A stretch of DNA of 64,000 nucleotides from assembly GCA_013397935.1 (NCBI GenBank), contig VZRN01004390.1:691706-755705 (forward strand), in the 5' to 3' direction. The position numbers and the translations under genes were made by a program. The stretch's first letter is position 1. Each line of letters begins with the position of its first letter. A model generated the notes under the pieces. That model worked only from the letters and a program-made list of their open reading frames with translations, did no database searches and had not been told where the DNA came from. Source of the DNA: Dasyornis broadbenti (taxonomy: Eukaryota > Chordata > Aves > Passeriformes > Dasyornithidae). This document shows, piece by piece, positions 40,770 to 53,121 of this stretch.

Positions 40770-41640
40770 AAATTCACAAAATCATAGAATGGCTAGGGTA
40801 GGAAAGGATCTCTGGAGATCATCTAGTGCAACGCCACTACTAAATAAGATGCATCTAAAGCAAGTTACACAGAACTAGTCCAGGCACGTTTTGAATATCT
40901 CCAGAGAAGGAGTTGCCACAATCTCTCTGGGCAACTGTTCCAGTGCTCTGGCACTCTCAAAATAGCTTTTTCTCATATTCAGATGAAACTTTCTGTGTTT
41001 CAGTTTATCTCTGTTGCCCTTTGTCTTGTCATTGGACACCACTTAAAAAGAGTCTGGCCCCATCCTCTTGTCACCTGCCCTTCAGATATTTGTATATGCT
41101 GATGAGGTCCCCTCTCAGTCGTCTCTTCCTGAGGCTGAACAGGCCCTCAGCCTTTCCTCATAACAGATGCTCTCTTGTTGCCCTTCACTGGACCCGCTCC
41201 AGGAGCTCCCTGTCTCTCTGTTACTGTGGCGCCCCAAACTGGACACAGCATTCCAGGTCAGGTCTCACCAGGGCTGAGTAGAGGGGCAGGATCACCTCAC
41301 TTTGACCTGCTGGCAATGCTCTTCCTAGAGCAGCTCAGGATCCCATTGGCCTTCTTGGCAGCACAGCACTGTGGGGTATTGGCCACTCCTCCCAGTGTAG
41401 TACTCTCTCCGTCCATCCAGGTCATTGATCAGTAAGTTCAAAAAGACCTAGTACTGAGCCCAGTGCCAGCTACAGGCCTCTAACTAGACCCTGTGCCACT
41501 GATCACAACCCTCCGAGCTCTGCCACTCAGCCAGTTCTCAATCCACCTCTCCCTTCACTCATCATACCTGCATTTCCTGAGCTTAACTTTGAGGATGTTA
41601 TGGGAGGCATGTCAAAAGCCATGTCGAAGCCAAGGCAGAC
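40770..41640 (-). mobile_element. CR1 LINE, about 870 bp of 3' end, minus strand
   Basis: This is the longest CR1 copy in the window. It starts with 'aaatcatagaatggctaggg' (reverse 3' terminus) and passes 'ggcaactgttccagtgct', 'gatgaggtcccctctcag', 'tgaggctgaacaggccctc', 'cttcactggacccgctccag', 'aactggacacagcattccag', 'cccattggccttcttggcagc' and 'gccagttctcaatccacc'. It ends near 'atgtcgaagccaaggcag', inside the 3' part of the reverse-transcriptase ORF on the minus strand. The copy is much less diverged than the one at 19.8 kb but has no intact minus-strand frame. The plus-strand open frames across it are antisense shadows. It is sense relative to AVEN, and its local GC is clearly above the flanks. 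Confidence 0.93.
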
Positions 41641-44600
41641 GTGTTTAAATCAAGACTGACAACAGCTTTTGACAGAAGCTGTACTAAGAGATGTTCCCTA
41701 AGTCAAACACTAACTAGTTCACAACTTGCTTTGATGACTGCTCATATTATTCAGAAAAGTTCACCCAATCACAAAGGGTTTCCACGGCTTTATAATCTAT
41801 GAATTTTACTGAATATGCTGGGGTTAGCCTTTCATGTACAATTACAAACTAGAGAGAACCTTGACCACTATCTTTCAAGTCATTAAGGAATTTGAGTTAA
41901 GGAAAGAAACAGCAAGTCTCCCTTCCTCAAATTTGCCCCAAACTTTATTGAAACTGATTTTTTTCCCCTATGCTATTTCACATGTTTTGCAAGTTAAAAA
42001 ATGAAGGAACTATATTTGATGTTTCTTGGTAGTATTTTATCTGCAACATCTAAAAGCAAATAATGGCAAATGTTATTTCATCTAGTATTAACATGTTTTA
42101 AAAATGTGTTGCAAGGAGAGGAGGCAATTGAATAATTTCAAAGTTTAGCAGTGCCCAGCTGTTATAACTCAGATATAGAAAAACAGACTCTAAAAAAACA
42201 CCTAAGGTGTCTTAAACACCTATATATACTCTCTTTAATAGGCTGTTCAATAATTCTTTCACCTGTTGTAATGTAAATTAGATAAATTATCTCTAATGCC
42301 ATTATGTGGACGTCATCTCTTCCTGACTCGTATCGTAGGTGTATACTATCACTTGTCACAAAAATACAACTTGTCCATGTTATATTCTCCCTGGATTAAT
42401 CTACTGTGCTTTCCTTTCACGATTAAATGAATTGTAGTCATGAGGTTACACTGCCAGTGTGGTTTTTCAATGTTTGAGTTTTCAAAAATGCATTACAGCA
42501 GCTTTTTATCACATAGCATAGCTTGCTCAGTGAGTTATTCCTGTAACAGAACAAACTATTTCAGTAGTCCTTTTGAATGAAATAATTTCAATTTATAACC
42601 AGTCTGGAAGAGTGACAGACTTCAGGAATAGAGCTCATATTATTTTATTCTACATACTTATAATAAAACATTGTCTATAGCCTCTACGACCACCATAAAA
42701 CATTTGCAATTGTGAGGTAAAATTATTACATCCCTCTGTAGCTTTTTTTTAAATTAAAAAAATGTCCTCCTATTTTTTTTTTTAATTCATGCTAAAATTT
42801 AGACCATAAATACACTTTTCACCTACTGAACAAGTTTGGAAAAACAGGTCTTTAACTCATAATTCCAGTTTTGCTTCCCAAATGGGTTCTACTGCTCAGT
42901 TCTTCAGGTCCCTATATTCACTGCAGCAGTAGAAAATGGTAGTATGTTAAAATACTTACAGTAGAAAAAATTGCAATTAGAAACCCCCAAAAGAACTATT
43001 ATAAGACTCCTCTATTAATAAATGAACAGACAAAAGAAAACTATTAAAGTTCACATGAACAGATACAGATAAATTATTTTGAAGTACAGGCACTAAACAA
43101 ATAATCACTAGGGTTTTTTTATTGTTGGGTTTTTTTTCTTAAGCACAAAGACAACATGATGAAATCAAACACTTTAGAGACTTTAAAATGCTTTGTCTCT
43201 AGTTAAACGTTACTTTACACAGAGATATTTATAAAGACCGATTTTCTTTGACAAGCTAAACTGTGCTTGTAAGGTAAAGATATGAGATCTGATGCTTTCA
43301 GATCACATTTCTACAAGTTAATTTAGTCATCTCATACTTGTAGGCAATTTTCCTCAAAAAGACTAGATTATTCTTCCTGGAGATTTCTACTCCTCCTTTT
43401 TCTCTTCTTCTTCCTCTTCTTTTTTATAATCAAATACAACTAAGAGAAATAAAGTTGTCTATGGGACAGAAAGAAGATATATAAAGCCAAAAGAAAGTGA
43501 ACACTTAATAAGGTCATATGAAATTAACAATAGAAGAAAGGTAAAAGAAGGGGCAGACAGAACCATGTGGAGTTACAAAAAAAGAAAATTTAAAGCAAGA
43601 GAGGCTGTAGACTCTTATTTGCATTAGAAAATTTACTTGTCAATATCCTAACTGTAAATGTATGTTAAGAAGAATAAGAAGTAGGCATCTGGATTTAATC
43701 TAATTTAACCCAATACACATGCATGTTACCACCCTTACTATTATCAATAGCAATTCTAGTATTTCACTGATTCTGCAAGATCTTTCCCTTCTCACCAGCT
43801 GTTCCATTTTATGTTCCTGCCAACTCTTTTGCACCATTCAAGTAGTCAAATCAGGCAACTAGATCCATATCTGGTGATGGGCCAAATCCATAATATCACT
43901 GAAGTGTCTTTCAAACACTTTTCTTCAGAAGAGGGGAGTTGATTTTAATTTATTATCAAGGGCAGAAGCAAAATATTAAGCAATTTCAAATTCTGTCATG
44001 CTGAACTCTATCTTCTAATGACTTTTGAAACCTTAGGCACACCTAGAAGACAAAAACCAACCAACACTAATAAGGCTCCATTGTAAAGAAGTCAGGGGAA
44101 AAGTGCTGGCTTTCATTATAACCACTTTGGTATACTTCCTTGGGCATTGGAAAGGTGACAGTGAACACTGTAAAGAGAATATCTTTTCCTGAATAGCATA
44201 AAATTGTATAGACCTGCTCTCTGGAACTATTACTCTTACACCCCTAGCACTTTATGTACTTAGGAAAACCTAAGTCAGATTACCTCCTATTACCAGTGAA
44301 CTGTCAATGTATAACATTTGGCTTTCCAAAAATCTCCATTCTGCCAGTGTTTTCCCAGTAGAAAGTTAACCAAATGTCTTGAATGAAAGTTTCATTGCTA
44401 TAAATATCTGCAATTATGGGCTCTAGCCTTTATGACACAAAAAATCAATAGAATCATATCACAGTATTAAAGCATTCCCATCTTGAAATAGTTCTTCCAC
44501 CTTGCCCAGTTTTATTTTGCAACAAGCTGATACACACTTTTCAGTGACACATTTTCTGTATATTGAAGCACATGCATATACTCAATCAAAGAAACCCACA

Positions 44601-45119
44601 TTATCCTGGGCTGTTTCCAGTCAACAGCATAAAAAGAAGTAAAGAGAGTATGATTGATCAGTTTCACAATTCAAATTATCTGCAGCGTACTCAGAAATAC
44701 CATGCTTTATAAACATGAGTGCATACTGTCAAAGGAAGGTCATCTGATTCACATTCCAGTAAAGGTTGAAAATTAGTCAGAATAAAAGAAAATATAATTC
44801 TTCCCCACTTGCACCCTATTCTGATCCTCAAACATGATTTTTATTAAAGGAGTTTTTAGTTCACAGTTTTACACATGCAAAGGGTTTGGTTTGCAAGAAA
44901 GGACAACAATGGGATACAAGAGTTCCCTTGAGGCTGGAATAGACAGTTAATACAACTCTTGTTTTGAAACAAACTTTGGCAAGGCTCAACATGCCTTTGA
45001 CATTCTTCAAGAAAATTACCCCAATCTAGACCAAAAAAGCTGTTTAAAGAAAAAAAAATAACTTAAGTGCTCAGAAAAGCCATCTTCCTATGCAACACCC
45101 AGAAATGCCAAAGATGCCA
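41641..45119. other. AT-rich non-coding sequence after the long CR1
   Basis: No exon or named element recognised; only homopolymer runs and the polypyrimidine tract at 43.39 kb. The first tens of bases after 41640 may still be diverged CR1 coding sequence. Confidence 0.55.
43390..43425. repeat. Polypyrimidine tract (TTC/TCC-rich)
   Basis: This is a 36-nt uninterrupted run of C and T built from 'tcctcc', 'tcttcttcttcc' and T-runs. It is polypurine on the AVEN-sense strand and follows a short AT-rich spacer. Confidence 0.88.
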
Positions 45120-45445
45120 CTTCCCTGATGAGCTGAGAGTGAACAATAGGCAAGAGAACACAGAACAGATAAGGAACCCAAAAGTGATCTGGACAAGTAC
45201 AAAAATATGAGGCAGGGGAAGAGTCACAAGAAAGCCTAGACCAGAAATTGGATGTAGGAATCAGGAATTCTTGAGCAATAGGATGAGACCAAGGAAAGAA
45301 CAACCCCAAAATTAATAGGTGTGACTCCAAAAGCATTAAAAGAAGAATAGGACAAGGAGAGCCCAAGTCATTAGTACCAGATTTGAGGAGAAATTTCAGG
45401 ACCATAGATGGAATAAGAAGAAATGAGGAGCTGTACATGAGATTA
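45120..45445. repeat. Purine-rich tract, possible decayed minisatellite (copy 1)
   Basis: About 325 bp are strongly enriched in A and G on the plus strand, with recurring words such as 'gaccagaaattgga', 'aggaatcagg', 'gaggcaggggaag' and 'aagaataggacaagg'. The composition differs sharply from the AT-balanced flanks. I do not recognise a named repeat family. The long minus-strand frame across it (L/S/F-rich) is explained by pyrimidine-rich composition and has no recognisable domain. Confidence 0.5.
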
Positions 45446-46319
45446 AGGAACAAACAGGCACTCCATACCATTTAGAGCACTGTCTACTTCACAGCCCATC
45501 TTTCACTCCCAAACCGATGCTTAGAAACAGCAGCACTCCTTGCAAACAAATTTCTGAGACTATTGCTAGAATAGGTTTCTCCATCTCTTCTGGTGGTGGT
45601 TCACATGCAATCTGATCACAACACTTCTTTGGAGCATGTATCAATGAACAAGGAAACATTCCTATCACAGTTATTTTGTTTGTTAACAGATATTAGGAAT
45701 AAATGCATACTTATTAGAAATAGAACAGCAAATGAAGTCTGGTTGCTACAATTAAACCAATCTGTTACATCTGATAGTCTTATCATCTTTACCATAAACA
45801 AAAAATTCTAGTTTTACAGAACTTTGTAGAATTTCTATTTTATTTTTCTCTAATGTAAGCTGCTGAGAGATGGAACAAAAACACTACAATTAAAACAAAC
45901 ACAGCTCCTCCAAATCAATAAACATCTTTTAATATTACCACAGAAGTGATATCTATTAATGTAATTATTGGAAAAGAACCAGTATTTTATCAGCAAGCAA
46001 AAGAATGTCTCTGCTCTAAAAAGTTTACAGTCTAACTCAAGTGATTTAACAGTGGTTTAGAATCAAAAGTGCAAAAAGGAAACAGAAAGGAAAAAAAGAA
46101 AAAAAAAATCAATCAAAATAATACGCAGCAGTAAGGAAGATCAAAAAGTTCAAAAAATTCAAAGTAGGGAATGGTACAAAATAAATAAAAAGTAATAAAA
46201 GTAGGAGAAAGTGAACAAGACTGTAGTGGCAATAATACACAGAACTTTGAAAATGAATACTGGAATAAGAAATGTACGATCTGAGTACAAGACTCAGAGT
46301 AATTCAATTTTGGTTAGGG

Positions 46320-46540
46320 GATTTCAGTGCCAGAAATGTCAGAAATGATGTGGCAGAAACACAGATGACCAAGATGAGGCCTGGTCAGGCAGAACAGTTT
46401 TAGGGGCATTATAAAAACAAAGGACATTATTAAACAAGAGAAACAGTGACTCAGGTGAACAGACATTTTTAACTAGCTCTCAAGCCTAGAGATTCAAGTA
46501 GTGGACAGGACAACAGCAAGACAGGAATAAGGACAAATCT
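46320..46540. repeat. Purine-rich tract (copy 2)
   Basis: A second AG-enriched stretch carries similar words: 'tgatgtggcagaaacacag', 'gaggcctggtcaggcag' and 'gtggacaggacaac', followed by 'agcaagacaggaataagg'. It is separated from copy 1 by AT-rich sequence. A relation to copies 1 and 3 is suggested by vocabulary, not shown by alignment. Confidence 0.42.
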
Positions 46541-49500
46541 TTCCACATTTAAACTCACTGATTTGTGATTTCATAACCAAAACATACTTCAACGCAATTC
46601 AGCAGAAACACCGTCAATGTATAGTAGCAGCAAAAGATTAACACCCAATGTTAGAGAAGGATATTGGTCAGAAAACTGTTTAAATCCAGAAATCTGGAAC
46701 TTCACAAATAAATGACTGCACTCAAGATGTGAAAAATTAAAAGAATGGGGGAAAGCTTACCACATTGATTTAATGGGAATAAAATTTAACCTCTTTACTC
46801 TGAATCTTACTCTATTCAATTCCAAATCATAAAGCACAGAAATTTCTCTGAAACACTGAAACCTTTCAGATTTTTCTTTTATTACTTACCAGTAGTTATG
46901 CAGTACTACCACTAACACATTTATAGCCACACAATTATAAGATACCAGAATGTTAAAATGAAGACGTTATCCTACATTCATAAGCATTCAAATCATGGAG
47001 TAATGTTATACTTCTACACTTCAATCATAGTTTTGGTTATCTTTTAGATAAAATTTAGGAGGGAAAAAGGCACAGATATGAAAGCATATATAATGAGAAC
47101 AGTCTACCTATTACAGGAAAACACGTTTATCAAGAAAGTGTAATTAATACTTAAAATCTGGCACTTCTTATTTTTAGTTCAGACAAAAAAAAAAGAAAAA
47201 AGACAGCTTGGCTTGTCTGATTAGAAAAAAAAAAGAGAGAGATGAATTTCTGTAATGTTAGAAACAGTTCAGGAAGAAGCACTGAGCAGATGGAGAACCA
47301 GCTTCCACTGATGCCAAGTCCTGTTATTTCACTGTAAATCTATTGTGGAAGGTTTTTTTTCTGTTTATTTGGGAGAAGAAAAGGCTTACAGGAGAGACTA
47401 CATTTTTCCTGATTTCCAGTACCTGGAGGCACATAAGCCAGAAATATCTCTTAGGTCTATTAAGAAGTCCAAAGTTGCAGATTGCCTTATTGCAAATAAA
47501 ACACGTGCAAGTGGAAATGAGACCACTTGGATACAAAACCTCCACAGATGGGAAATGTTATCTACCACAGGACCACCGAAAAAGGAAATGCAGGTTCTGA
47601 TGTGCTGAAATGGGCTAGAAGGAGAAGCAGGATAGGAGTGCATGTCATGGAAACTCTGAGAATGTTTATGGAATAAGTTGGTGAAAAACAGAGAACGCGA
47701 AGAAAGATGCAAGTAAAGCACATCCCATGCCTATTTATCTCAGGAGTGCATAAACTAGGAATATTCAAGTGGCCTGTTACCAATCCTTAGTGTAACAGTG
47801 CAATCATCTTTAAAGACTAGTAACCTGCTACCTGTATCTTAAAGCTGTTGATAAGTAATAAGAAGTTAGCAATACTGCTATGTTCTACACAGAGCTCATG
47901 TTACTTGGGGAACAGCAAGAATGTGAAGTTCTGCAGCTGTTGAATTTCTGACCAAAAAAGAAGTAGCTAAGTTGTCAAACAAATAATTCCACTGAAAAGT
48001 GGGACTCTGATATATACAGTAATCAAAATCACCAATGAGTTAGGCAATTCTGTAAAGAAAACTGATTTTCAACTATCCTCTACAATATTAAAACTCAAAG
48101 GATTCTTTTTTAGCACTTGAACCATGTCCTGCTATTGCCATTCTTTCTGCTTGAGCAGAATTCCCATTAAAAAAAGAAAACCAGTTTACTCTTCATTCAA
48201 CTTTTTTTTTTTCCAAATCTCATTCAGTATATACTTAAGATTAAAAAGTTGAAGAAAAACCTATTTTTAATGCAAGCCTTGCTCCACAAGTTTATCTGTT
48301 CAGGTTTTCTAACATGGCCAACGGTCTTCTGGGTACTTCTAATTCTCCTGTATGCATTGACCATGCAAATGACAAAAATGCAACAATGTATGGGCAATAG
48401 ATGCATCAAAATTAAACAGAGACCCAAAAGAAAGAGGTTAAAAAAAACAGAACAGGGGTTTAGGGAAGGGAATGTAACTGTTACTTCATAATTCTTATAC
48501 CTATTGTTCATTACTATTATGCTCCAGTGACTGTTCTTTTGATTTTTATTCCACATTTTTTATTGTATTCAACAGATAGGTACCTACAGAAATTAAATGT
48601 ATTATTATTAGCTATTATATTGTATTGTATTCTTACAATATCAAAACCATTCTGCTAGTTTTGTTTGAACTGCACAGCATTTCTCCATCTTAACCTTTAA
48701 GGCACTAGAATTATTCAGCTATGGCCTAAAAAAAAAAAATGGGAAAAAATTAATGTCCAAAATTATAGTTTTTCATTGTGATAATCATCATATGCTGCAA
48801 TCCACACATTGTTCTTGAGGCATGTATGTTGCCTACCACATTTAAAGAAAAGTGATCAAGTACCAGGATACATTTTTATTAGCTCTATAACTGTATTTTA
48901 AAACTATATTTTTAAACATAAAGGTTCTAGTCATAGCCAAAAATCTGATGAACAACTTAAGTCTACTGTAGGTCATTTAACCCTCATCTGTCAAAAAATG
49001 AGGGCAGCTCTTCAAATGTGGCAAGATTCTGCTAGCAAAGTAAGGTTATCCTATCACTTCCACTTCTCTTGCTCTTTATGCTTCAATAGCATTTTTACTA
49101 AATTGATTCAAGACATATTCCCTGAAGGCCTCACAATGGACTTGTACTTTTCATCAGCTAGATATCAAAAGCAATACAGAAAAGTTTGCTATATTCAAGA
49201 TAATTACAAAGAAATAAAATGGTAAAAAAAAAGGAAATAAGTGTATTTAAAAACTTAAGCTGAACCCAGGACATTTCTTTTACACAGAAATATAATAAGC
49301 CCTAACAAAGCAGCTTTGTCAGGTTAGTGACATCAGCTGTTATCAAAGCCACCTAGCAGTTCTTACTTAAGACTATTTGCAGCTGCTTTTTTAACTATTC
49401 AGTATAAAATTTTCCATGTCTATTGTCTGCTTCAGGTAGCTTTTGCTTATCCTCCCCTTACCACCACCTTATAAAGGAACCCAGAGAATGGCTTGAACAT

Positions 49501-49964
49501 TTTTCTACTGTGAAAGCGCTTGAGAAACTGTAGCCACTTGTGTAATTCACAGCCATGAATCAGTAACTTGAAGCCAGACTGCACAACGATTTTGTATAAA
49601 AGATGTACACTGCTCTTTTGCGAAAAATCTGACCTGACTTAGCCAGGCTACAAGCTTCTAGAAATCAGAGTTTGTACCTAATTTTTGCAAGATTTGCTGA
49701 AGCTTAACAACCAATCACTGCATCAACATCCTCAGTGGCTTTCTGCACGTCATCTCAGTGTGCAAGGCAACTTAATTCAAGTTTCCTCTAACTTCCAGTT
49801 TTGAGTGAAGAGACAGATTTTCCACTGTAGGCGAAGTCTGCATTTAACAGGCTTTAGGTAAAACACTGAACACAAAGTGTTGCCTTGTATATTTCTGCAG
49901 CTTCACCTATGCTGATATCCCTAACGTTGAAAACAATGGCCTGACACTTTATATTGTTGGGTAA
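46541..49964. other. AT-rich non-coding sequence between purine-rich tracts
   Basis: A-rich runs occur near 47185-47235 and a T-run near 48205. Several overlapping frames at 47.3-47.8 kb on both strands are mutually incompatible and show no domain. Confidence 0.55.
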
Positions 49965-50500
49965 CTTGAGTAGGATTTAGGATACACTGACAGAGAATGT
50001 GGAGAGAAGATGGGAAAAATAGTTTGTAGTGGTGACCAGAACTGGAAGAATAAATGGGATTGACTAGACAAGGAAACAAACTAGGAGGAACATAAGATGA
50101 TGTAGTGAATTAAACCAAATGAGCAATGCCAAGCAGAACAACTAAGACTTGGGGATCACCAGGACTGGAAAGAATGCAGGACAGATATTCTGTCTCTGAC
50201 AGAATCTGAGAGAGTTGGATTTTAATAAATATATGTGGAAGGGAGCTGGCTCACAACAAAAGACTGAAAAAGACCGACCAACAGGAATCAGAAACATAGA
50301 CAAGAAGAAAAAACAACAGAAGGAAAGAAGGAAGAGTGAGAAGAATCAGTAGGCAGGCAAGGGCTGACAGCAGAGAAACAACATGCAGTCAAGAGATGGT
50401 CTGGAACTAGTCAGGCCTAAATATTTGATTGAAAAGACAGAATCAGTGCTGCACTAGAGATTGGCTTGAGGCAGGGGAAGCTGAACTACAGGTGAAAACC
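49965..50500. repeat. Purine-rich tract (copy 3, longest)
   Basis: About 535 bp are rich in A and G on the plus strand, with 'gaccagaactggaagaa', 'gggattgactagacaagg', 'caccaggactgg' and 'aaagaaggaagagtgag', and 'gaggcaggggaag' shared exactly with copy 1. No clean period is visible by eye. It may be an ancient minisatellite or an old AG-rich interspersed element. Confidence 0.45.
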
Positions 50501-52940
50501 TAAAAACCCAATGTTTGTCTTCGGAAGCTATTGAAAGTCATAAAATAAAATACTCTAAAGAGTTTAGATTCGCTGCAAGTATCTGCAAACTCCTTTCTCC
50601 TCCTCAGACTGGCACTTTCCACCTTCCACTGCTACAGATAAAAATGGAGTGTAACAATGCATAACTGTTCCTTTCTTAATGCAAGCAACAGTAATGTTTA
50701 TGTATAAGATTTAAAAGCTCTAATCCTCCTAATTATCAACATGACATCCATATCACAGAATCTCTCATTTTGCTATTTTTAGGTTGATTTTAAGTAAAAA
50801 TTACACATAGGAGAACTTTTACATTATATTAAACAAATAAGTACCAAGATGTTTCAATTCCTTGGATGTTAGGAATGCCTCTATTTAACTTTGTCTACTA
50901 GTATTAATTCTGTCTTTATTACATTATCCCAAATGATTTTTTTCTATGCTATCTCATTCAATTAACAGCATACTTTCTGGGAATAAATCCAAGTTTTATC
51001 TTGAAGGATGACACTCTCTTTAAGACCCTGCATTCAATATTATGGAACCAAAATGTTACATAGGAGATCAAGTTTTTAATCTGAGCTTTTGCCAAAGAGT
51101 TCTTAATTGGCTGTATTAGTTACATTGTTGTATATTAATAGTAAATCACAAGACTTTAAGACTTTTCTAAGCTTTTGTATTAATGAAAAAAATGGAAATT
51201 TAACTTCATTCCCTCTCCTATACTCCCTAACTGCTTGTTGCAATTAAATTGGGTTAATTTTGCAACTTTAGAATACCAGACAGCAATATACTAATAGCAA
51301 TTATCAAATAAAGCAGATGTTCAAGCTTCTTCTCAGACCACTGCAAATAAATATGACTATATTCTCAGTTTTCACACATCAGCCAAAGAAACTAAAGAAC
51401 AAAAAGCCCTGCTGACACATGCTACTTTTTTTGTTTCCAAGAAATCTGCATTATTGTTTAGAAGGTACTTTTTCTTCCTCCAAAGGAAAGTACTTTATTC
51501 CACTGCTGTTTCTTACTGATTTATTTCATTGCAGAGAACAGTCACAATATATCCTAAAATAAAGCACTCCCCAAATCAAAGATTTAGAATTAATAAATAG
51601 TATGAATACATGAATACTACTTCACAATATTTTAATTTGAGGCATTAAGAGAATCTAAAAAGTAAAATAAATGGGGAGGTAATAACTGTGTTGAAGTATA
51701 ACTCATGAAAAATACAAATTAACAGAGCTAAATACTATTTTGTTATATCCTCATTTCAAAAGTACTAGTCTTCAGAACATTTTGAAAACATTCTGAAGGC
51801 TAACTACAGAGTTATTGAAGTTACTAAAAAGCTGAACCATGGAGACATGGCAGCTCAGGACACGTCTTTTGATTTTGAAAGTTTTGAATTATTATATCTA
51901 AATTGTTCTCCAGACTCTGTTACCTACACAGTTCTGAAGTCCATACTATGTGCCTTGACTCCAGTACTGTTTGCCATACAACACAACATTCTGAGAAGTC
52001 AATACACATTTCAGGATCCTGTGATTAAAACCTGACAGCTTAGGAGTAACTTTGCAATGCTCATGTCGAAGAGAGCTTCAGAAATTAATTCTTGCACAAA
52101 GAAAGGAAGCTCTGGTCTTTGTTTCTTTACTGTAGATAACTTCTAACTTACCCCACCAAGCTAAGGCTGAAAAATCCAATTATTTAGATTTGAGAGATTG
52201 CAGAATTTCCAAGGTACTACAGAAACTGCCATAATACATTGTTTGCAGCTTTTTACTGAATGATATTCCAACACAATGGCATATCAAGTGTTTCTAAAAT
52301 TATTTTAGGTAACCATTTTTAGTGTACTATTACCTTAGTAATAGTACCTTGTACTATTCATGTATGGCTAAAAAACCCCAGGATCTAGTAGACTGTCCCT
52401 CCACCTTCTCTTTTATTATCTCCTCTAAACAGAGGAAAACACCTGATCTTTGTTTTCAGGGAGAGTAACACTTGCTATTCATGCACACATCTCTACAGTG
52501 CTGATAACAAATCTCTTGAAATAAACAGCAGCAAGCAGCTGCCTGACTGTTTGCTGTTTAATCATTCCAGCAACCTTTTTTGTTTCCTGGAAAGCAACTC
52601 AATGCCCAAGATCAGCAAGAAATTCATTGTCAGCAAGAATAAGCTCAAATGTTACTGGATGCTGCACATAGTCAGACTCATCTTTTCACAAGGAGGCTCT
52701 AAATGAAGCAGCCAGCAGTCCTCTTTTACTCGCCAGCTGTCACAGATCAGTGCAGCCTGTATACTATGAGGCTGCACCCATAGAGATTTTCAACACTCTT
52801 AATACAGAAATGGCAGACTTACTGAGGCAGATGGGAATGGTATTCTAGGGTGTCATTTCATCATCAAGGACAACAGCCAGAAAAGTAGTCACGTCTCAAA
52901 ATGCAAAACTAAAAAACCCTACAGATTGTAAAATGCTTAC
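50501..52940. other. Intronic sequence just downstream of the AVEN exon
   Basis: AT-rich, with a 9-bp perfect inverted repeat at 52324-52347 (gtactatta / taatagtac, 6-nt loop). No further exon recognised. Confidence 0.6.
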
Positions 52941-52941
52941 C
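52932..52941 (-). other. AVEN: 5' splice site (donor) of the AVEN exon
   Basis: On the minus strand the exon ends GCAG and the intron begins GTAAGCATT, close to the U1 consensus. The intron's first base is at 52940. The reading frame meets a stop soon after (CRVF, then stop), and homology to AVEN ends at the Gly codon that the junction interrupts. Both support a real exon boundary. Confidence 0.87.
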
Positions 52942-53121
52942 TGCTGAGCTAAGCAAAACACTGAAGTCTGTTCCTCTCTGTGACTCCCCACATTCACTCT
53001 GTCCCTCTTTTTCTGTAACCTCATAGCGGCTCCAGTTGGAAAATACCTTTCTTCTGGAATAGCATTTCACTTCTTCCTTCTCTTCCTCATGTCGTGATTC
53101 AGTATCATCGTCCTCTTCTAC
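52941..53121 (-). CDS. AVEN: AVEN internal coding exon (probable exon 2)
   Basis: A 60-codon open segment, read right to left, starts with Val-Glu-Glu-Asp-Asp-Asp and ends in GESQRGTDFSVLLSSA plus the first base of a Gly codon. The acidic run, the YSRRKVFSNWSRYE block and the C-terminal GTDFSVLLSSAG match, from memory, the conserved centre of vertebrate AVEN just after its Arg/Gly-rich N-terminus. The exon is bounded by an acceptor (TCGCAG before GTA) and a consensus donor (GCAG, then GTAAGC). Its length is 181 bases, entering in phase 0 and leaving in phase 1, so Gly is split across the junction. Known role of the family: AVEN binds Bcl-xL and Apaf-1, restrains caspase activation, promotes ATM signalling, and binds G-quadruplex mRNAs through its RGG region, which is not in this exon. 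No stop or frameshift is present, so it looks functional. The numbering as exon 2 is inferred from protein position. Confidence 0.9.

Larger units (their letters stand above)
1..52940 (-). other. AVEN: AVEN intron 2 (inferred; may hide small downstream exons)
   Basis: This is sequence downstream of the AVEN exon in transcription order. I looked on the minus strand for the next conserved AVEN blocks (FRFAEEKEW and the leucine-rich ELLVRALQELPLCL region) and found neither. Either intron 2 is at least 52.9 kb or a short, diverged exon was missed. Very large AVEN introns are known in mammals. The interval contains four of the five CR1 copies, the solo LTR, three purine-rich tracts and scattered simple repeats, each listed separately. 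Confidence 0.6.

Noticed and set aside
40913..41435. Plus-strand open frames of 122 and 86 codons
   Set aside because: They lie fully inside the minus-strand CR1 copy and are antisense shadows of it.
45088..45471. 127-codon minus-strand frame rich in Leu, Ser and Phe
   Set aside because: It coincides with the purine-rich tract; pyrimidine-rich antisense composition explains the long frame and hydrophobic residues.
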